From NCBI GenBank assembly GCA_024734495.1, contig JALMQS010000153.1, positions 8,457,294 to 8,521,293 on the forward strand: DNA of 64,000 nt, in the 5' to 3' direction. This document shows positions 43,449 to 54,347 of the stretch, one piece after another. The notes under the pieces are model-generated. The model saw only the letters and a program-made list of their open reading frames with translations, was not told where the DNA came from and did not search any database. Both the position numbers and the translations under genes were made by a program. The stretch is from Forficula auricularia. Lineage: Eukaryota; Arthropoda; Insecta; Dermaptera; Forficulidae. Position 1 is the stretch's first letter; each line of letters starts with the position of its first letter.

Positions 43449-43780
43449 TATCACTCTTGTCAAAAGACAATTCCACTACGCGACGAAACATCTTTAATCT
43501 TTTTATTATTTTAACTACAATACATTGCATTTAGGCCTCAATTGCTCAATAATCTTGAACTTTTATACACTTGAACAATTAAAAATTTTAAATCAAAATT
43601 CTCACAAAAAATATGTTGTTTTTACTTTTGATTTAAAGTTTTTAATTGTTCAAGTGTAAAAAAGTTCAAGATTGTTGAGCAATTGAGGCCTAAGCCAACA
43701 ATGTATTGTAGTTAAAATAATAAAAAAGATTAAAGGATGTTTCGACGCGTAGTAGAATTGTCTTTTGACAAAGAGTGATA

Positions 43781-43830
43781 GAATGAGCCACTGAGGAAGT
43801 CGAAATTAATCGACGAAACGTCTGGCATTG
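43781..43830 (+). ncRNA. Hammerhead-like motif A2
   Basis: Plus strand: GAATGAGCCA, CTGAGGA, A, stem II GTCG / CGAC (loop AAATTAAT), GAA, ACGT, C, TGGCATTGG. The catalytic core is complete apart from the shared extra A. Stem I is shorter than in A1 (GCCA with TGGC, 4 pairs, then mismatch). Confidence 0.55.
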
Positions 43831-43850
43831 GAATTGAATGAATTTGCTTA

Positions 43851-44762
43851 TAACTCGAAAACTATCAACGTTTCGTAAATAACTCTCCTATTCAAAATGA
43901 AAGTTCATAAAGTTTCCTACAAATTTCATCATTCAGGTTTTTCTCCGACTAACCGTTCGGGCTCAAGCGCTAGTTGAAAATTGTGGTATTTTTTCTGTTT
44001 CCGCAAATCCTAAAAACTCGCACTTTTTTGGATTTTTTCCCATTTTGACCATGAAAGACCACTATATATATTTTTTTAAACTATATTAAATTTGATACAA
44101 TTTAAACAAAATTTCATCTTAAATGGATAATGGTAACCCGTGCCGCAATAAGGTTGAATTTTTGAAAATCGTAGTTTTTCCTTCATAAAATGAAAACCAC
44201 TCATCCTAGAAACTTGATTTCTGCCTCATTCTCGAGGAAATTTTGTTGACTTAAACGTTTACATGAACCACTTTTTTGATGAAACTCTTAGATTTATAGA
44301 TTCCATGACACTTTTGAGGATTCGGATTTCCTTTGTAGGAAATTTTATGAACTTTCATTTTGAATAAGGAAGGTTATTTAAGAAAAGTTGATAGTTTTCG
44401 TGTTATAAGAAAATAAAAGCCAAAAATGAGATTTTTTACCTTTTTTTTTTTTTTTTTGACAATATTCCGTCACGAAATTTTGTTAGCAAACCTCAGATTC
44501 CGATTCAGCACACCAAAAAACATATAGGATCAAAAAAATCAAAAACTACCCCCGAGGGGGCCTTTAGACAACAATTTAATTGGAGTAAAAAGGTACTTCA
44601 AGAAATTAAGATTTAACATAAGAAATATATTTAATTACGTGTTAGATTGCCATAATAAAAGGTTTGTCGTTTACTACCAACTTATTAATATTTTATAAGT
44701 ACACCGATTAAAAAAACATCTTTAGAATCGTTTCTGAGAAAATCCCAAAAAATGAAAAATCT
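43851..44762. repeat. Left arm of 3.7 kb foldback (repeat J inside)
   Basis: About 0.91 kb, inverted at 46673-47590. Sampled windows differ by only a base or so (for example AAAAAGGTACTTCAAG against AAAAAGGTAGTTCAAG). It contains repeat J and, at its inner end, a sequence unique to the pair (GTAAACGACAAACC region). Confidence 0.8.
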
Positions 44763-44934
44763 TTCGTGTAAATGTAAACTTCCGGTGTTCCGATTTCAAT
44801 GTCTAATGACTTATTGTGCCACACAGAGGGGGAGCCCTTTACAGAAAAGAAAAAACATATTTTTTACAAATTATATTACAACTCCTCATCAGCCGACCGA
44901 ATAAAAACGCTAGATGTTGAGGCTATTAATAGTT

Positions 44935-45610
44935 AAAATCTATTCTTATTAAACGCGCAAAAATTGTTTTTAATATATTTATAAATTTGATTGTATCTTA
45001 GTTCTATTTTGAAAACGGCTCTACCGATTTTGATGAAATTCACGGGTTAGGGGGTTTTTGGGGTGACAATTCGATCTGTCACGGTCTCATCTTCGACAAA
45101 ATTGTTTTTGTTGGGTTTTATCGAAATCAAATTAATTATTCTCACGTAGAAAATTCCATTCTTAAGGTTTTAAAAAAAGGTTTTCCTTTTACTATTGTAC
45201 CCAGACAGACAATGTGTTGGGCTAATTGTTCTCAAAGGCCTTGAAGACCTATTGTGATTGTGGTGTGTTGTTGTCGAGCAATAACTAAACCCGAACAAAG
45301 CTCGGTCTTCCAGGTATATATTAGTATATATGCATTTTTTTTTTATTTAAAAAACGGCTCTAACGATTTTGATGAAACAAACTCTATTAACAAGTTTTGA
45401 GGATGAGAAAGCGATCTTGATGCGAAACGGATGTGGTGGATGTGGGGGGTGCAAGAAGGTGGGGGGCAGTTGTGGGGGGTCCGGGGGTGGGAGGGGCGGT
45501 TGGGGTGGAGTGGGGGTGCAGTGTTGGAAGCGAGGTGTATGGTTTCGGGAGGGGGGTGTGGGGGTCAGGGGTTACCGAGAATCGCTCGGTGCCTCCAGGT
45601 ACTTATTAAT
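44935..45610 (+). repeat. Dispersed repeat, copy 2, with G-rich tract and hairpin
   Basis: GATGAAATTCACGGGTTAGG ... CGATCTGTCACGGTCTCATC as at 2381, then a G-rich tract (45420-45575) and ACCGAGAATCGCTCGGTGCC (45575-45595). The glycine-rich open frame at 45369-45617 comes from the G-rich tract. 45620-45960 is TTGAATTG-like low-complexity sequence. Confidence 0.6.
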
Positions 45611-46557
45611 TATATGAGAAAGAAAGTATAATAGAATTGCATGGAAAATTGCATAGATAGATTGAGGGATTAATGGAGTAGTTTTTTTAATTGAAAAAAT
45701 TGTTTTAAATGGAAGGAATGGGTTGAATTGAAGTGTGTTGATTGGAAATTGAGGTGTAGGAATTGGTTGAATTGAATTGTCTTTTTGAAGTGTTTTGATT
45801 GGAAGGTATAGTTTGGGTTGAATGGAAGTGTCTGGTGTGTGGGCCGTGTTCCGTGTTTTTCGATAGACTCCCTCCGTTTTCCCTCTACTCTCCTCGCCTT
45901 GGACCATGTGTTATAATAGGCCATTCTTGATTGGTTGCTTGATTGTTTCTCCTTTTTTTGCATACGATGGGGATGTCATTCTTGGTAACTCTTTCTTTCC
46001 ATCGTCTCGATTATTGACCTGCTCTGTTTAAAGAATAATCTATTTCTAATTGCCTTTTCCATGAAACCATCTTTAAATATCTAAATTATATCGATTATAA
46101 ATGAAAAATTATATTTTACTAGTTAATAATATCAAATTGCTTAATTATCATGGATTAAAAAAATTATAAAATTAAAATTATTGAATTTAAATCTCTAAAA
46201 AAAGATCTTGCTAACGAATCTGTGTTTTTCTCTATATAAATTTTCATACAATTTAGGATACATTGTAACATTCTATTTCAGCAGAAGAGAAGCTTGTTGT
46301 AATACTAAGGTAAGGAATTTTAATGAAATTAACACAATATAGCCCTTCCACCAAAACCGAAACGATATTGGGAAATCTGGCTACAAGCAGCAGTTTTCTA
46401 AGCAGATCACTTGCACAAGATTCAAAAAGTAATTAATTTTATTATTTAATAATTATTGCTGGCTTGGTGTGTACTTGATATATTAATTTTTTATTGTTAG
46501 GATAAATAAACTGAATTTGCTTCTTTCCAGTAATTTATTTTGTTTTTCAAATGGTTA

Positions 46558-46603
46558 TTCCAAATATTTCGAGAGCGTTCTCAGCATCTCTTCCTCAGTG
46601 GAA
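46558..46603 (-). ncRNA. Hammerhead-like motif G1
   Basis: Minus strand: TTCCA, CTGAGGA, A, stem II GAGA / TCTC (12-nt loop, TGCTGAGAACGC), GAA, ATATT, TGGAA. Stem I is TTCCA with TGGAA, 5 pairs. It lies about 70 bp outside the right foldback arm. Unlike most other motifs, it has no inverted partner right beside it; the related pair is at 52404-52577. Confidence 0.5.
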
Positions 46604-46672
46604 ACTGTGGGACCACACAATAGGCAAGTCAGTGAGTTGTTATAATTACAGGTGTCAAAAAAAACAGGAAAG

Positions 46673-47590
46673 ATTTTTCATTTTTTGGGATTTTCTCAGA
46701 AACGATTCTAAAGATGTTTTTTTAATCGGTGTACTTATAAAATATTAATAAGTTGGTAGTAAACGACAAACCTTTTATTATGGCAATCTAACACGTAATT
46801 AAATATATTTCTTATGTTAAATCTTAATTTCTTGAACTACCTTTTTACTCCAATTAAATTGTTGTCTAAAGGCCCCCTCGGGGGTAGTTTTTGATTTTTT
46901 TGATCCTATATGTTTTTTGGTGTGCTGAATCGGAATCTGAGGTTTGCTAACAAAATTTCGTGACGGAATATTGTCAAAAAAAAAAAAAAAGGTAAAAAAT
47001 CTCATTTTTTGGCTTTTTATTTTCTTGTAACACGAAAACTATCAACTTTTCTTAAATAACCTTCCTTATTCAAAATGAAAGTTCATAAAATTTCCTACAA
47101 AGGATATGATCCGAATCCTCAAAAGTGTCATGGAATCTATAAATCTAAGAGTTTCATCAAAAAAGTGGTTCATGTAAACGTTTAAGTCAACAAAATTTCC
47201 TCGAGAATGAGACAGAAATCAAGTTTCTAGGATGAGTGGTTTTCATTTTATGAAGGAAAAACTACGATTTTCAAAAATTCAACCTTATTGCGGCACGGGT
47301 TACCATTATCCATTTAAGATGAAAATTTGTTTGAATTGTATCAAATTTAATCTAGTTTAAAAAAATATATATAGTGGTCTTTCATGGTCAAAATGGGAAA
47401 AATCCAAAAAAGTGCGAGTTTTTAGGATTTGCGGAAACAGAAAAAATACCACAATTTTCAACTAGCGCTTGAGCCCGAACGGTTAGTCGGAGAAAAACCT
47501 GAATGATGAAATTTGTAGGAAACTTTATGAACTTTCATTTTGAATAGGAGAGTTATTTACGAAAAGTTGATAGTTTTCGAGTTATAAGCA
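46673..47590. repeat. Right arm of 3.7 kb foldback
   Basis: Inverse of 43851-44762. Beyond it (47591-47860) repeat J continues without a partner (TTCCGGGTAATAACACAATT). Confidence 0.8.
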
Positions 47591-47864
47591 AAAAATCGCC
47601 AAAAAATGATATTTTTGTTACCTTTTTTTTGGATTTTTGACAATGTTCCGTGACGAAATTTTATTAACAAGCCTCAGATTCGGATTCAGCACACCAAAAA
47701 ACATAAAGGATCGAAGAAATAACAACTACGGCAAAACTTTCCGGGTAATAACACAATTTATCTGGACTATTTGTTTAAAAAAGAAAAATTCCCACTAAAT
47801 ATTTTGCTTTCTGGATTGATCCCCCCATGAAAATTTTCTGGCTATGCCACCGAATACTACAATT

Positions 47865-47990
47865 TGTGACTTTAATTGAGTCCAAGGGTTCCGTAGTTTT
47901 TACCTGAGGACCCTCTGAAGTCTCCGCATGCCGCGAGACCGATTACAATACTTTACCCATGCTTCGAATTGGATAGTTGGAAGTAAAAAT
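47865..47990 (-). repeat. GCATGGGTAAAGTATTG repeat, inverted copy
   Basis: Inverse of 53038-53180: TTCCGTAGTTTTTACCTGAG and GCCGCGAGACCGATTACAAT. Plus-strand copies are at 49480-49700 and 53038-53250. The GTAAAGTATTG ends resemble HINE ends, so this may be a related element. Confidence 0.5.
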
Positions 47991-48009
47991 TTCTACAATT
48001 ATTAAATTA

Positions 48010-48142
48010 TAGGGTATAAAAGTGATAGTGTGACGTCATAATTCAGGGCGGGGGGTCAATGAAAATGTGACAGAATGTGACACATGGGGAGGGGAGGGGG
48101 TCTACAAATCATGTGACATAATTTTTGGACGGCCTCTAAGAT
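48010..48142. mobile_element. Harbinger-like MITE, partial copy
   Basis: Matches the right half of 1762-2005 (GTATAAAAGTGATAGTGTGA, then GTGACATAATTTTTGGACGG). The left terminus is absent. Confidence 0.55.
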
Positions 48143-48243
48143 AAATAAAATCTAATAGTATAATTGTTTTTCAAAAGTATGAAATGAAATCATATTATTT
48201 AAGTGTTTACTAGGCAAATTTTTAAAGATTAAATGCAAATTTT

Positions 48244-49205
48244 TAACCGACTTCAAAAAAAGGAGGAGGTTATCAATTCAACGGAATGTCTACTTTTTTG
48301 TGTTTGAACATTTATTTCTCTTTACCATATCGACCGATTTCGATGATTTTTTTTGCATTGGGTTTAGTCAAGTTCCCGATTGGTCCCGTTTTTTTTTATG
48401 GTATTGGACCTTTTTTGTTATGTATGTTCACGCATAACTTCTTTGTTTATGGACCGATTTCAAAGATTCTTCTTTATTGAAAAGAGGGTACCTTAGGGGT
48501 GGTGCCATATAAATTTGGTCAAGTTCTGATGATATGATCAATGACGAAATAACGGAAATCTCCAATTCTTATGAGCAAATAATCCAAATTATAATAAATA
48601 AAATCTTTTATAAAAAATCTTAAAACATTCATTTAAAACACGCAAACGTTTCGAGAGAATTTCTATATTTATGAATGGAATTTTAATATCATTTTCTGAT
48701 TCCTTCGGCTGACGCTTTCTCTTACGAGGTCTATGGAAGATATTATATTAAGTCACTATGAATAACATCACTAAAAAGAGAAAAATAAAAATAACTTTTA
48801 TAAAAAAATAAATAAAACCGACTTCAAAAAAATTAAATGCAGCAAATAAAATAATAAAAACTCAAAAATCAAATAAAATGCACTAAAAGGTATAAAATAA
48901 TATTCAGTTACAGCTAAACGACGAAATATTAACATGAAATCATTTTTGAAGTCGGTGCTAAACATATACCTTTTATGAATCGCACTCGACGGATCTTACT
49001 TAGTACGTGGTGTGTAATGAAGATAACATCGCGTAAGCTCGCTTATATAGTTTGTTTGGCACCGACTTCAAAAAGTGATTTAATGTAACAATTTCATCGT
49101 TTAATTGTAACTAAATAAGATAATTATTTTATACCTTTTAGTGCATTTTATTTTATTTTTGAGTTATTATTATTTTAGTTGTTGTATTTATTTTTTTTGG
49201 AGTTG
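48244..49205. mobile_element. ACCGACTTC palindrome element, copy 4
   Basis: AACCGACTTCAAAAAAAGGA opens it; the palindromic GTGCTAAAC / GTTTGGCACC half is at 48820-49205. The right terminus is decayed (TTTTTTTGGAGTTG). The 64-residue frame at 48286 is the plus-strand form of the CATAACTTCTTTGTTTATGG block also found at 18250 and 19950, not a gene. Confidence 0.55.
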
Positions 49206-49479
49206 TTTTTTTTTAATGAATATTTTCCGAGAAAAAAGAAACTAAAAAATACATTTTGAATCTGCGACGCTCTTGGGACATCGTTTGTTTAATTCGATCT
49301 AAAAATATGTATAAGCATTCCTCTAAAAATATAAAAATGTAATTTTATTTATTAAGTGTAAATGTCGGTAAAGAATTTAAAACTTTTATAAATTGTATAT
49401 ATTACTTTCCGACTATTAAAAATCCAGAAATATACTTATAATGATAACAAAATTTGAAAGGTTTTTACCCTTGCACAGC

Positions 49480-49740
49480 CTGTCTGCGACGTAGTCGAAA
49501 ATATATATCAATGAATTCATTTTTACTTAATACAATTAACGCTAAGCAGATCAGTCTCGCAGCAAGCGCGACTTCATAGAGTCCTCAGGTAAAGACTACG
49601 GAACCCATCAAAGGCACAAATTGTTGACGGTTTTGCCAAAAATTACATGTGGTCTCGTCCAGAGGCCAAAAAGTTGACAGAAAAAATCAATATAATTTAT
49701 CTTGTAATGACTATTTATCAAACCCTATATCTATATAATA
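49480..49740 (+). repeat. GCATGGGTAAAGTATTG repeat, plus copy 1
   Basis: GCAAGCGCGACTTCATAGAG, GGTAAAGACTACGGAACCCA and GACGGTTTTGCCAAAAATTA are shared with 53038-53250. 49741-50260 is AT-rich with an ATAATAAAAATGAATTTCTG start that I cannot place. Confidence 0.5.
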
Positions 49741-50264
49741 AAAATGAATTTCTGTTTCTTTGTTAGCGCAGATCTCTCAAATGCCTGGACCGATTTGGCT
49801 AATTTTTTTTTTTAAAAACGTACGTAAAAATTGGAAAAGTTGCCCGGAAAATTGGAAAATTCAGGAAAAACTAAAAAACAATCAGGTTAGCCAACATAGC
49901 TTGCCAAACAATAAAAGAACTAAACTAGCAAACTAAACATGTGTTGGCGGCCCTGTTTGTCAGATTTTTGAGTGTCATTCATTCTCAATAGTTCTAACCA
50001 CATAATCGTTGAAGAAGAATTTAATACTGCAACAAAGATTTAAAAAAAACTATCTATTTTTTTAAAGTACATTTAAAACCAAAAATTAAAAAAAAAATCG
50101 TCATGATAACTAACTTTTTGAAAAAGTTATGGTTACTTAAAAAAAAGCTATTTTTTCAAAAATTCTTAACTTCTTTTGGGTTGGGTGAAAAATTTTGAAA
50201 AAAATTCTGAAAACCGTCTTTAATAGGGTAGAAAAAAATAAAAAAGTTTCAGCCAAGCTTTTGT

Positions 50265-50265
<1 letters not shown>

Positions 50266-50303
<38 letters not shown>
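50266..50303. repeat. (TA)n microsatellite
   Basis: About 19 TA units; it also produces the tyrosine-isoleucine stretches in short minus-strand frames. Confidence 0.9.
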
Positions 50304-50307
<4 letters not shown>

Positions 50308-50639
50308 AGTTCGAAACACCCACACACGAAGACGAGTGGAGGGGGAAGACAAGGACAAACGAGCGACATAATAGATTGAGACATCAAGCAGTAGAGAGTC
50401 AATTTAAAACGCTCAATTCAAACACATTGTTAATATACAATATTTAATAACCAGATATTATATAAATTCACTTATATTAAACATCATTGTTAAAACTAAA
50501 TAAAGGACCTGAAATTTCGAGTTTCACATTTCAGGTAAATAATGTAAACCTCATTGTAAATATCTGTATATATTAATAAACAATTCACATTTCAGTGGAA
50601 CACGATTTTTATCTACCTCGCACCCATCCCACCTATATA

Positions 50640-51740
50640 TATATAGATGAAAAATATTTAATTTAAAATAAAATGTTATTTAAAAATCATTTTTCTTAAA
50701 AATACCCTTAGGAATCTCATCTCATCTTTTTTCTATTGTATTTAAGATCCTCAGCCATTTCAAAAGAACTAAGCCTTTTGGCTTTTGTATTCGAGCTCAT
50801 TCATTCATTTATTTCAATATTATTTATTTATTTCAAAGTTAATTAAGGATTATTGAAACTATACTAACTAAACTAACTGAAAGGAATTAATTAGCTTTAG
50901 GAATTTCTTTAAAAATATATTTTAAAGATTAAAACCAAAATTCAATTAGCCCGTAGAATTCTTTAAAGAAAACAAAATCATTTGAAAACCCATTGTTATA
51001 TTGTTTTGAAATCTAGGAAATTTCCTCCTATTGAAATAATTAAAAACCTATTTTGAGCCTAATTAAACCTAAATTTTCTATAATCTAATAATAAACTTTA
51101 AAAGTTTATTATTTTTAATTTTTTAATTGGATAATTCTCCCCAAATGACGATTTTTACCTTATTTATTGAATTTTTATAAGACAAAAACTTTATTTTAAT
51201 TTAAGTTGAAAGGTTCTTTTTGCCGAATAATTGAGTAGAAGAAGGGGACAATAAAATATTGTCTTCTGCTGGAAAAATAAATTTGTTAAATTCATTCATA
51301 AAGAGATATACTTTATATAATATATCTACAAAAGTTTTACAAAATCGAAAGATCTAAAATTTTGAATTTATCAGCAACTCTCCGATCATATCGGTCCCGT
51401 TATTTATTGACTCGTCCATTTAGTCTCTTACTTTTTAATAAATTGAATCTTATGTTTTTCGAGTTTGAATATTTATTTATTTAATTTTCTACGTCAAAAA
51501 ATATAGGTCTACTTTTTTTTAAATATATTTAATAAAGTTTTAATAAAGAGTCATGCACGTTTATTTTTAAGTTTTTAATTGGATAATTTTGGAAAATGTG
51601 GTATTTTTAGGGTAATTAAAAAAAAATATTTTCCTCGGTAGGCTCAGCCTAGGGGCCCATAGATCCTAAATCCGGCCCTGGCTATATAGCTTTAGAAGTT
51701 ACGATTCAAAAATGCAGAAAATAGAAATTATGTAATTATG
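50640..51740. other. AT-rich stretch, one small repeat
   Basis: At 51240-51290 (GGGGACAATAAAATATTGTC then TTCTGCTGGAAAAATAAAT) it carries the flank found with family E elsewhere (6785, 51765, 63330). Otherwise nothing recognised. Confidence 0.5.
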
Positions 51741-51817
51741 TCATAAGTTCTTTTAAGTTGAAGGAGACAATAAAAGAATGTGTCTTATGCTGGAATTATA
51801 AATGTTTAATTTATTTA

Positions 51818-51865
51818 TAACGAGACTATAGTTTCGAGAGGTTTGCCCTCTTCATCAGTCTATTA
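51818..51865 (-). ncRNA. Hammerhead-like motif E1
   Basis: Minus strand: TAATAGA, CTGATGA, A, stem II GAGGG / CTCTC-type (G-C, A-T, G-C, G-T, G-C; loop CAAAC), GAA, ACT-AT-AGT as stem III, C, then TCGTTA. The cleavage triplet is GTC. Stem I pairs six positions with one bulged A and one wobble. Confidence 0.5.
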
Positions 51866-51926
51866 CAATTGATTCGTAGGAATTAATGTATCAACTATAG
51901 TCTTGTTATGAATAAATTAATGTCAT

Positions 51927-51968
51927 TAATGAAGAGGGCAAAGCTTTCGAAACTATAGTCTCGTTATA
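51927..51968 (+). ncRNA. Hammerhead-like motif E2 (decayed)
   Basis: Plus strand: AATGA in place of CTGATGA, A, stem II GAGGG / GCTTTC region, GAA, ACT-AT-AGT, C, TCGTTA. Stem II and III remain, the first half of the core does not. Confidence 0.3.
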
Positions 51969-52403
51969 AATAAATTAAAAATTTATAATTCTAGCAGAAG
52001 GCACACTCTTATTATTATTTATTGTTTCTTTCAATTATAAAATTTCTGCTTCTCTCGGCAAAAACTTTCAATTTAGTTATTATAAGATTAATAAGCTTTT
52101 AAAATCAAATTAATGTATTTTTAATCATAGTTATTGATTTATTTATTTATTTTTGTAATATTTTGAACTAATAAAGTGTAGGTGCCATATCGTTTTTAAG
52201 AAATGTACCTACTAAGTTAGAAAATTTGTAGTGTTTTTGTTAATATTTTCTAATAAAGAACATAATTTATAAATTAGTTAATTGACTTTATATTATTTTC
52301 ATACTAGCTTCAAGGCCCGCCTTTGCCTTAATTTTTTATTTTTAAAGAAAAATAAATTGAATTGCTTCTTTCCAGTAATTTATTTTGTTATTCAAATGGT
52401 TAA

Positions 52404-52447
52404 TCCAAATATTTCGAGAGCGCTCTCGGCATCTCTTCCTCAGTGGA
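52404..52447 (-). ncRNA. Hammerhead-like motif G2
   Basis: Minus strand: TCCA, CTGAGGA, A, stem II GAGA / TCTC (inner TGCCGAGAGCGC), GAA, ATATT, TGGA. Stem I 4 pairs. Core complete except for the shared extra A. Confidence 0.5.
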
Positions 52448-52533
52448 AACTGTGGGACCACCCCATAGGCAAGTCAGTGAGTTATTATAATTACAGGTGT
52501 CAAAAGGTGGGGGAGTGGGTGAGTACCACAGTT

Positions 52534-52577
52534 TCCACTGAGGAAGAGATGCCGAGAGCGCTCTCGAAATATTTGGA
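52534..52577 (+). ncRNA. Hammerhead-like motif G3
   Basis: Plus-strand inverted partner of G2 with the same core, stem II and TCCA/TGGA stem I. Confidence 0.5.
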
Positions 52578-52737
52578 TTAACCATTTGAATAACAAAATA
52601 AATTACGGGAAAGAAGCAATTCAATTTATTTATCCTTAACAATAAAAAAAGATGAAGAAATTCACCTAGTCCATGTCGTTCGTTGAAGATTAGCTGCATT
52701 GAATACTTTCTTCTCTGAAAATACCTAGATTTGAGAA

Positions 52738-52960
52738 TAATAAATTGACACGTTCTGATGTGGCCATCTACTTGACTTTACCATACACTTCTGGTTAAGT
52801 TTGATACAAGGGCCTAGATTTTCATTTTTTGACCCCCCCCCCCCCATTTTCGGAGGTTGTTTTTGCATTTTTAGTGTTCTGGGGCCCACTGATTATGTAT
52901 ACTCAATTTGGTTGAGTTTGTTCAAATGGCCTAGATTTCTATTTTTTGCCCCCCTCCTAA
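52738..52960 (+). mobile_element. HINE-like element, 5' part only
   Basis: GACACGTTCTGATGTGGCCA and CTTTACCATACA as in the other copies, then one and a half 115-bp units. It breaks off at about 52970; no 3' hairpin follows. Confidence 0.45.
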
Positions 52961-53037
52961 TTTTGGCACCTGAAAAAAAGTATTTTCATTATTATAGGTT
53001 CATTTTATAGTATATTTCATTTTTCTTGTTATTTTTA

Positions 53038-53250
53038 CTTTATCCAATGCGAAGCATGGGAGAAAGTATTGGAATCGCTCTCGCGGCAAGCGCGACTTCA
53101 AAGGGTCCTCAGGTAAAGACTACGGAACCCATAGACTCAATTAAGGTCACAAATTGAAGTATTCAATGAGATTGAATTTAAGCACGTGACGGTTTTGCCA
53201 AAAATTACCTGGAATCTCGTCGAGAGGCCAAAAAGTGCCATTTTTTTTGG
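53038..53250 (+). repeat. GCATGGGTAAAGTATTG repeat, plus copy 2
   Basis: ATGCGAAGCATGGGAGAAAG, GGTAAAGACTACGGAACCCA, GACGGTTTTGCCAAAAATTA. Followed by an ATGTATG microsatellite (53271-53291). 53300-54000 shows nothing else I recognise. Confidence 0.5.
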
Positions 53251-54063
53251 AAGTGCGTGGGGATGGATGGATGGATGTATGTATGTATGTTATCGTTTTT
53301 TTCGTCCACGATTTTTTCTACACCTTTGCGCTGATTGAAATGAAATTGAAAACCTACCATTAGTTTAACAAAATGAAGCGCTGATTAGTTTTTGGTACAT
53401 ATCGGTCCACAAACATTAGTACTTTATTTTAGTACTTTTTTAGTTTTTTCTAAATATCTTGAAAATGACTTAACCAATTTTGATGAAATTTAATATCCTA
53501 ATTAAGTACCTCGGGGACCACAAAAAGGTTAAATAAAGTTTTTAGTAAAATTATATTTTAAAGTACTTTACTTAAGAACATATTAATATTTCAAATGAAT
53601 TTGGATAAAGTTTAGCAACGATCCGTTGCAGTTTATTTAGTTTGAAAATATTATAATTTTAAATTTTAACCCCCCCCTTATATTTAAAGTTTTAGGATAA
53701 TATAATAGAAAAAGGAAAAAGAGATAGGAGAATCAAATTAAATACAAACTAGATATAAATCATTTGTTATTATATTTATATACTCACACAGTTTTTCTAT
53801 ATATAATGTATATATATAATCACTCATTCATTCACTCTTTACTGTACATAGATAAATTTATATATAATTACTTATCATTCATACTTTATTTTTAAAAACC
53901 ATCATTCATTCTAATTAGCTTTCTAAAAAATAATTATATTTTAATCTCATTTAACCTGGCACAAGATTTATTTAGAAGAAAAAATTAGTATATAGCTAGG
54001 AAGTTTTACAAAAAATGTGTGTGTGTGTGCTCAGATGAAAATGAAGATTTTTTTATTTTGTAG

Positions 54064-54204
54064 GCCGCCTATTGCGCGGGTTTTCATGAGCTGAGAGGCC
54101 TAAGAGCGGAAGCGCCGGCGCTCCTGATAATGGATTGACTAGGGATCAGAATTATGGTACTTTGGGATTACTGGATGGTATTTAGCATTGGTTTTATTAA
54201 TAAA
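54064..54204 (+). other. Candidate 3'-terminal exon (unidentified gene)
   Basis: A strong acceptor, TTTTTTTATTTTGTAG, at 54048-54063 is followed by 72 nt of GC-rich sequence that is open in phase 0 (AAYCAGFHELRG, then LRAEAPALLIMD), a TGA at 54136-54138 and an AATAAA at 54199-54204. The jump in GC over a short, exon-sized stretch is unlike the repeats around it, and I found no second copy in the window. I do not recognise the peptide and no matching upstream exon is visible; the CpG island at 30.6-31.0 kb has a plus-strand donor, but a link is speculation. The AGCGCCGGCGCT palindrome inside could also mean a non-coding element. Confidence 0.25.
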
Positions 54205-54347
54205 TGTGAATCTGGAAAACATTCAAAAAAAGACTAGATACAGAAGTAGTGAATTGGGGGATTAAGGTGGGGGGCACCATTTGGTGTAATTCTAAGTTTT
54301 AATTAAAAAACAGAAAATAAGATTTTTCATCAATGCCAGTTAAAGGA

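Larger units (their letters stand above)
43386..43840. repeat. Foldback element, family A
   Basis: Arms of about 215 bp are inverses around a centre near 43615: GAATGAGCCAGACGTTTCGT at the left end, ACGAAACGTCTGGCATTGG at the right, and AATTGCTCAATAATCTTGAA inside. Each outer end holds a hammerhead-like motif. A second, inner GACGAAAC-type string (about 43481 and 43741) may be the remnant of another core. Confidence 0.75.
51755..52060. repeat. Foldback element, family E
   Basis: Outer flanks AAGGAGACAATAAAAGAATG and CTGCTTCTCTCGGCAAAAAC frame an inverted pair: 51800-51870 (minus) and 51927-51990 (plus), joined by about 60 bp. The right copy has lost the CTG of its core. Confidence 0.55.
52340..52640. 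repeat. Foldback element, family G
   Basis: Arms 52340-52458 and 52526-52640 are near-identical inverses (AAATTGAATTGCTTCTTTCC outside; CACAGTTTCCACTGAGGAAG inside). Both sampled frames on opposite strands therefore give the same peptides, which is an effect of the palindrome. Confidence 0.75.

Noticed and set aside
45369..45617. Gly/Trp-rich 82-residue frame
   Set aside because: Lies in a G-rich tract of a dispersed repeat; the related tract at 2850 does not encode it.
50304..50632. Possible solo LTR (TGTAAGTTCG start, AATAAA, CATCCCA end)
   Set aside because: No flanking duplication, no second copy, no primer-binding site or coding part.
52282..52699. Two 99-residue frames on opposite strands with shared peptides
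   Set aside because: Mirror effect of the family G palindrome, not duplicated proteins.
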